64,000 nt of DNA from Chitinophagaceae bacterium (GTDB taxonomy: Bacteria > Bacteroidota > Bacteroidia > Chitinophagales > UBA10324): positions 682,001-746,000 of the forward strand of contig JADKFU010000004.1 in the NCBI GenBank assembly GCA_016717285.1, written 5' to 3'. The notes under the pieces are model-generated. The model worked only from the letters and a program-made list of their open reading frames with translations, ran no database searches and had not been told where the DNA came from. The position numbers and the translations under genes were made by a program. How positions within the stretch are numbered: position 1 is the first letter of the stretch; every line of letters begins with the position of its first letter. Positions 1 to 10,230 of the stretch are shown here, piece by piece.

Positions 1-312
1 GATGAGTTTAACCTCGACTATAAACATGATGATTTACGCGTAGTTGATGTGCGTAAAGAAAGTGAATATGAGTCCGGTCATGTTGCAGGTGCTGTGAATG
101 TTGTGCTCCAACAACTGGACGAACAGGTAAGCAAGCTGGAGGATAAAGAAGAAGCCCTGTATGTTCACTGCCTCGGTGGTTATCGTTCTATGATTGCGGC
201 ATCGCTGCTCAAACGGAAGGGTTATCATCAACTGAAAAATATTACAGGAGGCTGGCAGGCAATTTCCAAAACAGACGTTGCAATTGAATTGCCCAAATTT
301 TCTGTCTCCTGA
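1..312 (+). CDS. Rhodanese-domain protein, C-terminal part (runs off the left edge)
   Basis: The reading frame is open from base 1, so the gene starts outside the window; a GTG at 49 lies inside the domain and is not the start. What is visible is one rhodanese (sulfurtransferase) domain: a VVDVRKESEY strand, a GHVAGAVN motif, and the active-site loop CLGGYRS, whose Cys would carry the persulfide, followed by MIAASLLKRKGY and the closing ITGGWQAI. The loop and the ending resemble the C-terminal rhodanese of the MBL-fold/persulfide-dioxygenase-like fusion proteins common in Bacteroidota. That would place a metallo-beta-lactamase domain upstream, which is inference because that part is not in the window. 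The rhodanese call is firm; the fusion is not. Confidence 0.75.
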   Translation, partial: DEFNLDYKHDDLRVVDVRKESEYESGHVAGAVNVVLQQLDEQVSKLEDKEEALYVHCLGGYRSMIAASLLKRKGYHQLKNITGGWQAISKTDVAIELPKFSVS

Positions 313-317
313 TATTT

Positions 318-336
318 ACCCGAATTAATATCGGGT
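318..336 (+). terminator. Weak hairpin after the rhodanese gene
   Basis: ACCCGA (318-323) pairs with TCGGGT (331-336) around a 7-base loop, starting 6 bases after the stop codon. There is no T-run, so it may be a transcript 3' end or simply a small palindrome. Confidence 0.3.
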
Positions 337-450
337 TATAAATTCACTTCTCGTTGTCGTATTCCCAAAGAGATTTGTCATGCGTTCAATTCTTATGAAT
401 TGATGTAGGTTGCCCTGGACTTTTGTATCTTATGCAAAGAATAATATTTC

Positions 451-3009
451 ATGAGCAAAAAAACAAAACGGCGTATCAGAAATGTAGTGCTGGCGATTAT
501 TGCTTTATTGCTATTGTCTGTTGCAGGAGGGTATGTGCTTGCACAGGTTTACAAGAAAGAAATCCTGGAAGCCGTAAATAAATCGGTGAATGAAAAAATC
601 AGCGGGAAACTTGAGATTAAGGATATTGAATTCGCCATATTCAATCACTTTCCCAGTTTTTCACTGACACTGGAAGAAGCTGTACTCCGTGACTCTATGT
701 ATCCTGTTCATGGAGTGGAATTATTTCATGCAGAAAAAATTGTTCTTGAAATCGAGTTAAGCAAACTCCTGAGAGGTGAAGTGAATCTGCGAAGTATCAC
801 TATCACGAATGCGACGGTTTCGCTGGTTAAAATGAAGAATGGTTACAGCAATACCAGCATTATCAGGAAAAATACAGCACCTAAAGAAACGGATACTAAG
901 TCATCACTCACCGCTACCATTGATAAAGTGTTTCTGAAAAATGTTGAGTTCAGCATGGTGGATTCCACAAAGAATAAATGGTTCAGGATTGGTTTTAAAG
1001 ATGTGGGTCAGACTTTAAACATAACGCCGGAACATGTTAAATCAAAGTTGATTGGAACGATCTATTTCGGAGGACTGGCATTTAATGCAGATAAGGGAAG
1101 TTACTTAACGAACAAAACGGTTCACGTTAAATTATTCCTTGACTTTAATATTCCTGAAAAGCAATTGCAGATTAAATCCTCTACGCTGGAAATTGATAAA
1201 AACAATCTATTAGTCCGTGGCAGTTTTGCTTTCGGCGATACGTCACAAATGCACCTTGAAATAGATGCGCCAAGTATTACCGTGAAGCAGGCCAATTCTA
1301 TTGTAACTCAACACATAGCTTCTAAGCTGCTTGCATTTAATTTTGAAAAGCCACTGACAGCCGCTATCAGAATTAATGGAAGGTTATATCCGGGCAGTAA
1401 ACCTGCCGTAGATGTATTCTTCAAAACAGATGAGAATGTATTGATTATGAAAACCAAAACATTTACGGAGGTGAGTGCTTTAGGTTGGTTTCTGAATCAT
1501 GTGGATTCCACGCAGATTAATGATGATCATAATTCACAGGTTATTTTGTCGAGATTTAACGCATCTCTATATGGCATTCCCTTACGATCGCAGGTTACCA
1601 TTACAGATCTTATAAAACCGCACTTGCTGATGGAAGCAAAGGTAAATATGGCGTTGGAAGATATAAACGGAATTGTGGATACATCAAAGTTTGTTTTTAG
1701 CAGCGGACAGCTTGATGTTTCATTTAATTATGATGGCAAGCTGGTGGATTATGTTGATACTGTGAATCACCTTTTCCTGGCCAAAGTTAAAGGCCGGGTA
1801 AAGTTGAGTGATGCAAATTTATTGTATGTGCCTCATGGGTTTGAATTTTCAGCTGTGAATGCAAACATGACTTTCGGAGATTCGCTGTTAAATATCGACG
1901 AGCTTCGAATGAAGATCAACGACAATGCAATCAGTGTAACGGGGCAGATTATTCAATTTATCCCCTTCTTATTTGTTCCCGGACGATCACTGTTTGCAAA
2001 TCTGATAGTGAACGCGGGATCGATTGATTTCAGCAATTTCACGGACGCGAACAAAAAGGCGGGGCATACACGGAAGAAAACTACTGCCCAAAAGAAGTCT
2101 TCACAAAAACAGATAAACCAATCAATTGATAATATCATAGGCACGATGGAAGCTGATGTTCTTCTGAGTGCAGAAAAAATTGTTTCAGGAAAATTTACGG
2201 CAACTAATCTCGGAGGTCATATTCTGCTTTCAGATGATTATCTCAAATTCAAAGATATTAAGATGACTGCATCTGAAGGTGTTTTTGGTTTGAACGGAAG
2301 CATTACCGGTTTGCAACAGGCACCCTATCAGATGGCGATCGCTGCTTCTGTTGACAATGCAGATATCAGCAGCTTATTTTATTCCTTCAACAATTTCAAT
2401 CAAAAAGTTATTACACATGAAAATCTGAAAGGACGGCTTACGAGCAACGTCACTTTCAGCAGCCAGTTGAAGAAAAATTATTCAATAGATCCGAAATCAA
2501 TGAATGGAAAAGTCGTGCTTTCAATCAAAAACGGAGCACTCATCAATATCGACGGTCTTGATAGGATTTCAGAATATGTTTTTAAAAACCGTGATTTCAA
2601 CCACATCGAATTTGCGCAACTAAAAGATACCATCTGGTTAAAAGGGCAGCAATTAACCTATTCGCGCATGCAAATTCAATCTAATGTAGCAACGCTATAT
2701 ACCGAAGGCACTTATGGTTTTGATGGCGGCACGGATATCAGCGTTCAGATTCCATTGAGCAACCTGAAGAAGCGTGATAAAGACTACAAGCCCACCAATG
2801 TTGCGGCAGATACAAAATTAGGCGCCAGTATTTTTCTTCGCGCACGTGAAGATTCAGATGGGAAGATTCAGATTGCCTATGATCCGTTGAAGCATTATTA
2901 TAAAGACAAAGGGTTATCAACTGACAGCATAAAAAATGCAATGGATGAATCCACCGACGAAGACGATTCTACAAATAAGAAAATTAAGAAGAAGCAAAAG
3001 AAGGAATAG
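451..3009 (+). CDS. AsmA-like inner-membrane/periplasmic protein
   Basis: This 852-residue protein has a basic N-terminus (MSKKTKRRIRN) followed by one hydrophobic segment at about residues 12-32, so it is anchored in the inner membrane with a long periplasmic part. The body is a repetitive beta-rich sequence, and the end (about 690-810) fits the AsmA-like C-terminal region: a GALINIDGLDRISEYVF segment, then FAQLKDTIWLKGQQL and a repeated glycine-turn beta pattern. AsmA/YhdP/TamB-type proteins are linked to phospholipid transport to the outer membrane and to envelope integrity; the role here is inferred from the family. The C-terminus is strongly charged (DDSTNKKIKKKQKKE). The next gene is convergent, so the gene appears monocistronic. 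Confidence 0.75.
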   Translation: MSKKTKRRIRNVVLAIIALLLLSVAGGYVLAQVYKKEILEAVNKSVNEKISGKLEIKDIEFAIFNHFPSFSLTLEEAVLRDSMYPVHGVELFHAEKIVLEIELSKLLRGEVNLRSITITNATVSLVKMKNGYSNTSIIRKNTAPKETDTKSSLTATIDKVFLKNVEFSMVDSTKNKWFRIGFKDVGQTLNITPEHVKSKLIGTIYFGGLAFNADKGSYLTNKTVHVKLFLDFNIPEKQLQIKSSTLEIDKNNLLVRGSFAFGDTSQMHLEIDAPSITVKQANSIVTQHIASKLLAFNFEKPLTAAIRINGRLYPGSKPAVDVFFKTDENVLIMKTKTFTEVSALGWFLNHVDSTQINDDHNSQVILSRFNASLYGIPLRSQVTITDLIKPHLLMEAKVNMALEDINGIVDTSKFVFSSGQLDVSFNYDGKLVDYVDTVNHLFLAKVKGRVKLSDANLLYVPHGFEFSAVNANMTFGDSLLNIDELRMKINDNAISVTGQIIQFIPFLFVPGRSLFANLIVNAGSIDFSNFTDANKKAGHTRKKTTAQKKSSQKQINQSIDNIIGTMEADVLLSAEKIVSGKFTATNLGGHILLSDDYLKFKDIKMTASEGVFGLNGSITGLQQAPYQMAIAASVDNADISSLFYSFNNFNQKVITHENLKGRLTSNVTFSSQLKKNYSIDPKSMNGKVVLSIKNGALINIDGLDRISEYVFKNRDFNHIEFAQLKDTIWLKGQQLTYSRMQIQSNVATLYTEGTYGFDGGTDISVQIPLSNLKKRDKDYKPTNVAADTKLGASIFLRAREDSDGKIQIAYDPLKHYYKDKGLSTDSIKNAMDESTDEDDSTNKKIKKKQKKE

Positions 3010-3130
3010 TATAAAATTAAACAGCCAACGAGAGATATGGAGAGCTATTCGTATTGTTCGATCCGATATCACGAAAGTATTTTCATGATAAGAAAACTGC
3101 AAAGCGGAACTTGAAACGATACCGCTGAGG

Positions 3131-5452
3131 TTATTGCACCGCCAATTTTTCCACAAGCATAGTTCCATTGAAAGTAACTTTCACAAAATAAAGTCCGGAA
3201 GGAAGAGCTGTTGTATTGATCGAAAAAGTATGTGTTCCTTCGTGAAGGCTGGAAAAAGATAATTCCCTGATCGTGACTCCTTGCATGGAACACAATTGAA
3301 GTGTAGTAAGTGGTGAAGGCACAGTCAAAAACAACTGAGCTACAGTAGTTCCGGATGAAGGATTAGAAAGCAGCAGCAGTGAATTATGATCTGTATTTGA
3401 ATCTGCAATTCCCACCGAATAATTATTGAATCCGGGTGTTGGCCCGGGTAGAATACCAAAAGGCCCTGTTCCGTTGGGTAATCTGCCAACAGAAATGTCT
3501 GCTGTCTGCAATCCAAAACTATAGGTATCAATTGCGGCAAAGTATTCTTCTGCTGACGCGAATAAACCAATTTGTTCTCCATCAGCATTCAAACTGAAAT
3601 CTGCATGATAAGCTCCCTGTTCCGGATCATTGTCGGTCCATAACAGGATGTAATGATCACCATCAAGAGTAACTGCCGGTAACCTCCACTTGGAAGGATT
3701 CTGAAGATCATCACTGATGTATTTGTTACCGAGATAAACTGATTCCGTTCCGGCATTATACAATTCAACATAATCATCAAACTCACCTGCATTATCACCT
3801 ATCACCGTGTTATTTGCTGCAAGAAATTCATTGATGAAAATAGCAGGAGGTTCAAATCCTATTTTCATACTGAAGTCGCCGCAAACCGGAAAACGTGAAA
3901 CAAGACTATTGTTATCCGTTGCCTGAAAATGATAGTACAAATAACCATTGGCTGTTGCGGGTGGCAATTGCACGCCGAATATTGCATCGTCTGCTTCGCC
4001 GTCATTATGTAATCCGTCATCATATAAAGTAGCTTGTGTGAATGTCAGCGAATCAAAGCTGGAATAGATTTTTACATTGCTCATCGCTACATCATCAAAT
4101 GAAGTAACCATCACAAAAATATCTTCACCCACTTCAGGTAACTGCGGAAGATGATGTTCCTCACGCAATACAGGAGCGATGTTGTTCAATACCAGTTGAG
4201 TTTGTGCATTGCTTTTAAAAGCAGTAATAAAATTCTTAACACCATAAGGAGTATGTCCATCAATATCGTTGGTATTAAACGAATTCAAAAAATCTTCATC
4301 TGTATAACCATAATCGAATACTTTAAACTCATCTTCCAATGCAGCATCAGTAATAAGATTTTTCATGCTATCGATGTGAGGACCGATAGTAACAGGATTT
4401 AAAACCGTATTGACCAGCAGGTTGAGATAATAACTATACCGGTCTTTATATTCAGGAACATCAAGCAACCGTGTTACCAATGGTCTTTCGGCAGCATTTT
4501 CCCATTCGTAAATGGAACGTGCCGTCCAGTCGATGCCAATCCAATCCACACCAAAAGTGTTGTCGCAATCGTAAGCAATAAATTCCATCTGATCAGTAAA
4601 TGGATTGTGATAGAGGTAATAATTGTTTTTGTTGAAAGCATAATCGTCCCAGTTTCCTGACGCCACATCCATGCAATAAGCGCGAAGAAAAGCTTCCACA
4701 TCAAAGACTTTTTCTAATTCACAAGGCAGATCAGCTAACGGCGTTTGGTTGAGAATCGTGATGAAGTTTACAAGGTCAGTATAATCATCGGCTGATGGAT
4801 TGTTTTGCAGGTCATACGCCCTGCCTCCGGTTACTGCTGAAGATTCAATGGATTTATAATCATCCTGATCAGCTCCTTCGTAAGTGAGATCCGATGGATA
4901 GGTGCACTTGTAAAGGTTGCCGCTGTTATCACCGAAACGTTCTTTACACCAGATCTCATCCATCTCTTCGATGTTGGTGTACAGACCATAGTAATCATTG
5001 TTGATATAGAGCCGGACAAATGAACTTCTTCTGGCCGGAAGGTCGAATTTATTCCAGGCATCATAATACAATTTTTCACGCACCATGCTGGGATCATTGT
5101 GAGAACCATTCAGGTTTATTTTTTCATGATTCTCATATTTTCTGCCCGGATCGTAAGTGTTGAAAGATATTTTGAAAGATTTTTTGGCTGAATAACGGGA
5201 TGAATTTCCACGCAGGCGGAAGCCGGTATTTTCCAAAGTGTCACGTTGTACACCGTCATCATAAATAAATTGCACATTGTATTCATGGTTGCTTTCCACA
5301 TCGGTGTACAATTCCAAAAGCGAATCCGTATTCATGGTAATGAATATGCTGTTCACTTTTGATTCATCAAATAATGGATTGAATGGCAGTGACTGCGATT
5401 GTGAGGTAATTGCTGCAAGGAACAGCAGTAAAAAGATGGAAGGAGATCTCAA
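3131..5452 (-). CDS. CotH-family secreted protein with lamin-tail domain and T9SS sorting domain
   Basis: The 773-residue protein has a signal peptide (RSPSIFLLLFLAAITSQSQ). A CotH kinase-like domain covers about 30-430, with FRLRGNSSR, a KKSFKISF strand, DPSMVREKL and DCDNTFGVDW. CotH proteins are atypical protein kinases known from spore coats and also found in many secreted bacterial proteins; the substrate here is unknown. A lamin-tail domain (about 545-670, INEFLAANN...DDYVELYN) follows, and the last 80 residues form a T9SS type A sorting domain ending LPSGLYFVKVTFNGTMLVEKL. The protein should therefore be exported and attached to, or released from, the cell surface. The start codon is TTG at 5452: the upstream frame holds a stop and no ATG, and the signal peptide begins right there. 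Confidence 0.85.
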   Translation of the reverse strand: MRSPSIFLLLFLAAITSQSQSLPFNPLFDESKVNSIFITMNTDSLLELYTDVESNHEYNVQFIYDDGVQRDTLENTGFRLRGNSSRYSAKKSFKISFNTYDPGRKYENHEKINLNGSHNDPSMVREKLYYDAWNKFDLPARRSSFVRLYINNDYYGLYTNIEEMDEIWCKERFGDNSGNLYKCTYPSDLTYEGADQDDYKSIESSAVTGGRAYDLQNNPSADDYTDLVNFITILNQTPLADLPCELEKVFDVEAFLRAYCMDVASGNWDDYAFNKNNYYLYHNPFTDQMEFIAYDCDNTFGVDWIGIDWTARSIYEWENAAERPLVTRLLDVPEYKDRYSYYLNLLVNTVLNPVTIGPHIDSMKNLITDAALEDEFKVFDYGYTDEDFLNSFNTNDIDGHTPYGVKNFITAFKSNAQTQLVLNNIAPVLREEHHLPQLPEVGEDIFVMVTSFDDVAMSNVKIYSSFDSLTFTQATLYDDGLHNDGEADDAIFGVQLPPATANGYLYYHFQATDNNSLVSRFPVCGDFSMKIGFEPPAIFINEFLAANNTVIGDNAGEFDDYVELYNAGTESVYLGNKYISDDLQNPSKWRLPAVTLDGDHYILLWTDNDPEQGAYHADFSLNADGEQIGLFASAEEYFAAIDTYSFGLQTADISVGRLPNGTGPFGILPGPTPGFNNYSVGIADSNTDHNSLLLLSNPSSGTTVAQLFLTVPSPLTTLQLCSMQGVTIRELSFSSLHEGTHTFSINTTALPSGLYFVKVTFNGTMLVEKLAVQ

Positions 5453-5585
5453 GTGAATGGGAATAAGATAGTAAAGTTAGCTGTTCCGAAGGAAAGCATG
5501 TTCAAAAAGATTGCTGCTGCAATGGAGCAGATGCCCGATTAAAAAAAAGATGAACAACATTGGTTGGAGAAATAAATTGATACCA

Positions 5586-6782
5586 TCATCTCATCACTAC
5601 CACCTTTCCTGAAGCAATGGTAGCGTTGAAATTTCTTACTGTGTAACAATAAACACCACTTTCAAAATCACGCACCGGCAAAATGAGTTTGTTATTTCCT
5701 TTCAATATTGAATAGCAACGGCTGATGGTTCCATTCAGATTTGTAAGGATCAGTTGAGAAGGTTGCTGCATTTGATATTGAATAATTATTGGTTCATTCA
5801 TTATCAACGCAGGAATAATAAAGCAATCATTTTGAACAGCAGTGGCAGTGCCTGTGCTGAAAGTACTGTCGGGCGTATATTCCCACCAATCGTGATAGTA
5901 GCCAACGGCTTCACCCATTCCCATGTAGCCCTTCGTCAGAATATCCAATCCTGTTCCGAATGCGCGTGGCGCACCCGGGAAATCTTCCTTCGCTGTCCAT
6001 ACATCGCTGAGTTGATCCCATTCCCAGAAATCACTGAACCATGTTTGCTGATTACTTCCTCCGCCAATATATCCTTTGTCTTTCAATCCGAAACCCGAAC
6101 AGGCATCCTGGCCATTGCCGGGATAATCTGCTTTCTGCGTCCATATTTCCGACTCAGGATTGTATTCGTAGAAGTCGGAATACAATGTTGCTGCAAAAGA
6201 ACCCACACCAATATATCCGTATCCGGAAACAGCAAAAGCCACACATTCATAGCGTGGTTCGCCGGGGAAATCTGGTTTTTGCGACCACGTATCTGTCATC
6301 GGATTATACGCCCAGAAATCATTCAGGTAACCTGCATCACCCACACCTGTTCCAACGTAACCGGTATTGGCAACGGAAAAGCCCGCAGCGTATCTTCTTG
6401 CTACCGGCATTGATGCAACCTGCGTCCACGAATTGTTTTGCGGATCATAAGACCAGAAATCTGCAGTGTTGAAATTATTGTTTACATCATAACCGGTTCC
6501 GACAAATCCTTTATCACCGACAGCGAAGGCAACACCTGCAAATCGTGCGGTACCACCAAAGTCTGCTTTCTGTGTCCATACATCAGCCGCAGGATCGTAT
6601 TCCCAGAGATCTTTGTAAAAGTTATTGTTATAACCCAGGCCCATGTATCCTTTGCTGCCAATCGAAAATGCCATGGATGATCTTCTGGCGGTTCCACCAA
6701 AATCTAATTTTTGTGTCCAGGATTGTGCAAATGAAAATGCGGTAAGGAGGACAAACAGTATGGAAACGGAAAGTGGTTTCAT
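5586..6782 (-). CDS. Kelch-repeat secreted protein with T9SS sorting domain
   Basis: The 398-residue protein has a signal peptide (MKPLSVSILFVLLTAFSFAQ) followed by about six kelch repeats of roughly 48 residues. Each carries a GYxGxG strand, a DFWxYDP or DLWEYDP segment and a WTQKADF segment, which together predict a six-bladed beta-propeller filling about residues 20-310. The end (about 320-398, closing FESGVYCYTVRNF...GKVVVMR) matches a T9SS C-terminal sorting domain. No catalytic residues of the galactose-oxidase type are recognisable, so it is probably a surface binding or adhesion protein. It lies 133 bases upstream of the CotH gene on the same strand, and the two could be co-transcribed. 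Confidence 0.85.
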   Translation of the reverse strand: MKPLSVSILFVLLTAFSFAQSWTQKLDFGGTARRSSMAFSIGSKGYMGLGYNNNFYKDLWEYDPAADVWTQKADFGGTARFAGVAFAVGDKGFVGTGYDVNNNFNTADFWSYDPQNNSWTQVASMPVARRYAAGFSVANTGYVGTGVGDAGYLNDFWAYNPMTDTWSQKPDFPGEPRYECVAFAVSGYGYIGVGSFAATLYSDFYEYNPESEIWTQKADYPGNGQDACSGFGLKDKGYIGGGSNQQTWFSDFWEWDQLSDVWTAKEDFPGAPRAFGTGLDILTKGYMGMGEAVGYYHDWWEYTPDSTFSTGTATAVQNDCFIIPALIMNEPIIIQYQMQQPSQLILTNLNGTISRCYSILKGNNKLILPVRDFESGVYCYTVRNFNATIASGKVVVMR

Positions 6783-6852
6783 AAGCAGAATTTTAAAAAA
6801 ATCATGAATGAAGAAAAACGTTGAAGGAAATTTTCCGAAAATCTTTCTCCCT

Positions 6853-8631
6853 TCATTTCTTAATCATCAGCTCGCCGATAAACTTCACCGGCGCGCTTCC
6901 ATAACTCAGAAATTTTTCGTGAAAATCTTTTAATGAATAAGCACTTCCCTGCTGTTGTTTGTACTTTTCACGCAGTGCATTGATCTCTGTGCTGCCGGTA
7001 AAATAGGAACACAACTGAACCTGCGAAACCTTTGCACGATGATATTTTTCTTCCACCTGCGCACTTTCCTGAAATGCTTCTTTCGTAAGCAGGTTCACAA
7101 AATCTTCTTTTGAATAATCGGTGCATTGCATGTTGTAGTCAATGATCACGTTGCAGCATTCGCGCAAGCTCCACTTGTAAAACATGAGCCACATTTCAGG
7201 GTCGTCGTTTTTCCAGCCGTTGTCCAGCATCATGCGTTCAGTGTATACGGCCCATCCTTCCACCATGGCGCCATTGGCAAAAACTGCTTTTAATATATCC
7301 GGTGACTTGCTGTTGTAAACTCCTTGCAGGCAATGACCGGGAATTCCTTCGTGAATAGATAAAATGGAAAGCATCCAATCATTGTTTTCGCGCAACTGGC
7401 TTTCAGCATGTTCACGAGGCACAGCAGTAAGATCAGCAATGTTGTAGTAGGTGACCGCATTTTTTTGATAGGGAGGAGTCTGACTGGCGCTGGCCAATGA
7501 AACGCCGCTCATGTAAGCCGGCATGATGCGAACCTGCAAAGGATAAGCAGTATCGTAATTGAATAAGTCTTGCCGGATAATGAATCGTTCGAGCGCATTG
7601 ATTTGCATTTTGATTGTGTCTACAAAATGTTCCGGCGCGGCATGGTGCAGTGAAACGGCATCAATCACTGTTTTTATCAACAATAAACTGTCAGCAGGTT
7701 TCTCTTTCGTTCCACAGTATTTTGACCAGAGTTGATTGGCAATGTCAAACATCGCATGGTGATAATTGTTTTTTGCGGCCATTGCCTGCTGAAAAATTTC
7801 CTTCGGTGAATAATCAGTTACGATGTCGTATTTAAATTTTCGGTTGAATAAATCCTCCCCAATCCGGAAACTTCTGAACTGCATATTTTTATCTGCGAGC
7901 ATACCATTCAATGCAGCAACATAATTTTTAATAGCTGCAAGCGTACGATCAACGCGTTTCTGTAGCGTATCCTTTTCCGTTTGTGCAAGTGTTGATACAT
8001 TGATGGAATCGGTGAGTGAGGCTCCGAAAATATCTTGTCCTCCGGAATTCTGATGGATAGCGAGTTCCGTATATTCTCTGGTCGGTTGATGGATCATTTG
8101 TAAAGCAGCATCAAAATATTGATCAGCATGTTGCAGGTGTTGGGACAATATTTTCATCCGTTCATTCAGCGGCGCATAATCCTGGTGGATGATTTCATAA
8201 CATTCATTGCTGAGATTGTAAGATGAAGGATCCCATTGCTGCATTTTGAAAGTATCAATGTACCAGATGGTGCTGCGGAGCTGGTTTTCGATGATCTTGA
8301 AATCAATCTTGTTTTTATCGGAAAGCCGGTCATAGTTGAATTGCTTCAATGAATCGAGATACTGTTTTGAAAACAGCACATCGCCGGCAAATGCCGCGTT
8401 ATCCGGAACTTTCAGCAATTCATAATATTTGCCATAGCCGATGCTGATGGCTGCTGCCGGATTTTGTTTCCAGTAAGCATCTAAAAAGCGAGTGCTGAAT
8501 GCATCGAATGATAAACCTGATTTATCTGTTGTCACCTTTTCTTGTGGCGCATTGCATGAAAATAAAAACAGGAAGATGATGCAGCAATAAATGGTGAATC
8601 CGGTAATGACAGACATTGTGCTTTTCAACAT
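6853..8631 (-). CDS. DUF885 family lipoprotein, peptidase-like
   Basis: The 592-residue protein starts with a hydrophobic segment ending in a lipobox-like FLFSC (Cys26), so it is probably a lipoprotein. The rest is a helical DUF885 domain (PF05960) at normal length. The zinc-site signature HEGIPGH lies at residues 427-433, and a downstream glutamate sits in EGWAVYTERM (Glu458); this HExxxH-like arrangement resembles helical metallopeptidases. The family is annotated as putative carboxypeptidases or oligopeptidases, and the substrate is unknown. Its position next to murA is divergent and does not indicate a shared pathway. An alternative start is Met6, which keeps the same lipobox. Confidence 0.85.
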   Translation of the reverse strand: MLKSTMSVITGFTIYCCIIFLFLFSCNAPQEKVTTDKSGLSFDAFSTRFLDAYWKQNPAAAISIGYGKYYELLKVPDNAAFAGDVLFSKQYLDSLKQFNYDRLSDKNKIDFKIIENQLRSTIWYIDTFKMQQWDPSSYNLSNECYEIIHQDYAPLNERMKILSQHLQHADQYFDAALQMIHQPTREYTELAIHQNSGGQDIFGASLTDSINVSTLAQTEKDTLQKRVDRTLAAIKNYVAALNGMLADKNMQFRSFRIGEDLFNRKFKYDIVTDYSPKEIFQQAMAAKNNYHHAMFDIANQLWSKYCGTKEKPADSLLLIKTVIDAVSLHHAAPEHFVDTIKMQINALERFIIRQDLFNYDTAYPLQVRIMPAYMSGVSLASASQTPPYQKNAVTYYNIADLTAVPREHAESQLRENNDWMLSILSIHEGIPGHCLQGVYNSKSPDILKAVFANGAMVEGWAVYTERMMLDNGWKNDDPEMWLMFYKWSLRECCNVIIDYNMQCTDYSKEDFVNLLTKEAFQESAQVEEKYHRAKVSQVQLCSYFTGSTEINALREKYKQQQGSAYSLKDFHEKFLSYGSAPVKFIGELMIKK

Positions 8632-8915
8632 GAATTATTTTTTTAAGAGCAATGATAAAGGTAGATAATTCATGCAGGATCAGGTTGGTGAATAGTGCCA
8701 TTTGTTTTACCGGAATTTTCATTTAAAAAAACCCTTACACGGCGATGATAATCCGGAATACTATTTTTTAAACAACCGCTTATGCATTATAATCGCAGGC
8801 GTCCTTAATATTATTTCCGAAGTAGTATCTTTCCGCCATTCATTTTTAAAAATATCGGAACGCCATTTCTTATTTATTCAAACAAAAATCAACACCAAAT
8901 ATTCTACAATAAAAT

Positions 8916-10220
8916 ATGGACGCATTTAAAATTGAAGGCGGTGCCAGGCTAAACGGCACGATTGTTCCGCAAGGCGCAAAGAATGAAGCGTTGCAGATAT
9001 TATGCGCAACACTGCTCACCGATCAGAAAGTAGTGATCTCCAACATTCCTGATATCAGCGATGTAAACCTGCTGATCGCTTTGCTGGCTGATTTTGGTGT
9101 GGAAGTGAAATCGATTAGTGAAGGAAAATATTCTTTCCGTGCAAAAAATATCAACCTCGATTTTCTTTACACGAAAGAATATGCAAAGAAAGCATCGAAG
9201 CTACGCGGATCGATTATGATTCTCGGTCCTTTGCTGGCAAGATTTAAGAAGGCGTTCATCCCGCGTCCCGGCGGTGATAAGATTGGAAGAAGAAGATTGG
9301 ATACACACTTTCTTGGTTTTGAAAAGTTAGGGGCGAAGTTTCATTTTGATGTGAAGGACAATTCCTTTACGGTAGATGCTTCAGAGCTGAAGGGAACCTA
9401 TATGGTGCTGGATGAAGCTTCCGTAACAGGAACGGCGAACGTAGTGATGGCTGCATGTCTTGCGAAAGGAACGACCACCGTTTTTAATGCAGCCTGTGAA
9501 CCATATGTGCAGCAACTCTGCAAAATGCTTATCAGCATGGGTGCAAAAATTGCAGGAGTAGGAAGCAACCTGTTAAAGATAAGAGGTGTGGAATCGTTGG
9601 GTGGATGTGAACACCGCATGCTCAGTGACATGATTGAAGTAGGCAGTTTCATTGGGCTTGCAGCCATGACGCAATCAGAACTGCTGATAAAAAATGCGCA
9701 ACCCGAACACCTCGGAATCATTCCGCAGACTTTTGAAAAGCTCGGCATTCAGATGGAGATTCGCGGCGAGGACATTTTTATACCGGAACAGGCTACTTAT
9801 AAGATTCAGCCATTCATCGACGGCAGTGTGCTCACCATTGCAGACGCCACATGGCCCGGATTAACACCGGATTTACTGAGTGTGCTACTCGTTGTAGCAA
9901 CGCAAGCGAAAGGTACTGTGCTCATCCACCAGAAAATGTTTGAGAGTCGCCTGTTTTTTGTCGACAAGCTGATTGACATGGGCGCGCAGATTATTCTTTG
10001 TGATCCGCACCGTGCAGCAGTGATTGGATTGAACCGTCAACAATCCTTGCGTGGCATCTCGATGACCTCACCGGATATTCGTGCCGGCGTTGCATTGCTG
10101 ATTGCAGCGATGAGCGCCGAAGGTGTAAGCACTATTAACAACATCAACCAGATTGATCGCGGCTATCAGCGCATTGATGAAAGGTTGAATGCCTTAGGAG
10201 CGAAGATTAAGCGGGTGTGA
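8916..10220 (+). CDS. murA: UDP-N-acetylglucosamine 1-carboxyvinyltransferase
   Basis: MurA transfers enolpyruvate from PEP to UDP-GlcNAc, the first committed step of peptidoglycan synthesis, in the cytoplasm. The 434-residue length is normal. Lys22 and Asn23 in GAKNEALQ match the catalytic and substrate-binding residues of the E. coli enzyme with identical numbering. The mobile loop reads RPGGDKIGRRRLDTH: the position of the usual Cys115 is Asp121 here, the natural variant known to make MurA insensitive to fosfomycin. SDMIEVGSFIGLAA, a conserved TPDLLSVL segment and a final basic helix are also present. A candidate -10 box, TATCTTTC (8826-8833), matches 7 of 8 bases. The gene diverges from the DUF885 gene. 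Confidence 0.95.
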   Translation: MDAFKIEGGARLNGTIVPQGAKNEALQILCATLLTDQKVVISNIPDISDVNLLIALLADFGVEVKSISEGKYSFRAKNINLDFLYTKEYAKKASKLRGSIMILGPLLARFKKAFIPRPGGDKIGRRRLDTHFLGFEKLGAKFHFDVKDNSFTVDASELKGTYMVLDEASVTGTANVVMAACLAKGTTTVFNAACEPYVQQLCKMLISMGAKIAGVGSNLLKIRGVESLGGCEHRMLSDMIEVGSFIGLAAMTQSELLIKNAQPEHLGIIPQTFEKLGIQMEIRGEDIFIPEQATYKIQPFIDGSVLTIADATWPGLTPDLLSVLLVVATQAKGTVLIHQKMFESRLFFVDKLIDMGAQIILCDPHRAAVIGLNRQQSLRGISMTSPDIRAGVALLIAAMSAEGVSTINNINQIDRGYQRIDERLNALGAKIKRV

Positions 10221-10230
10221 AATAGGGTAG

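Noticed and set aside
5754..6680. Plus-strand frames of 219, 143 and 80 codons
   Set aside because: All are antisense to the kelch-repeat gene and mirror its repeat periodicity.
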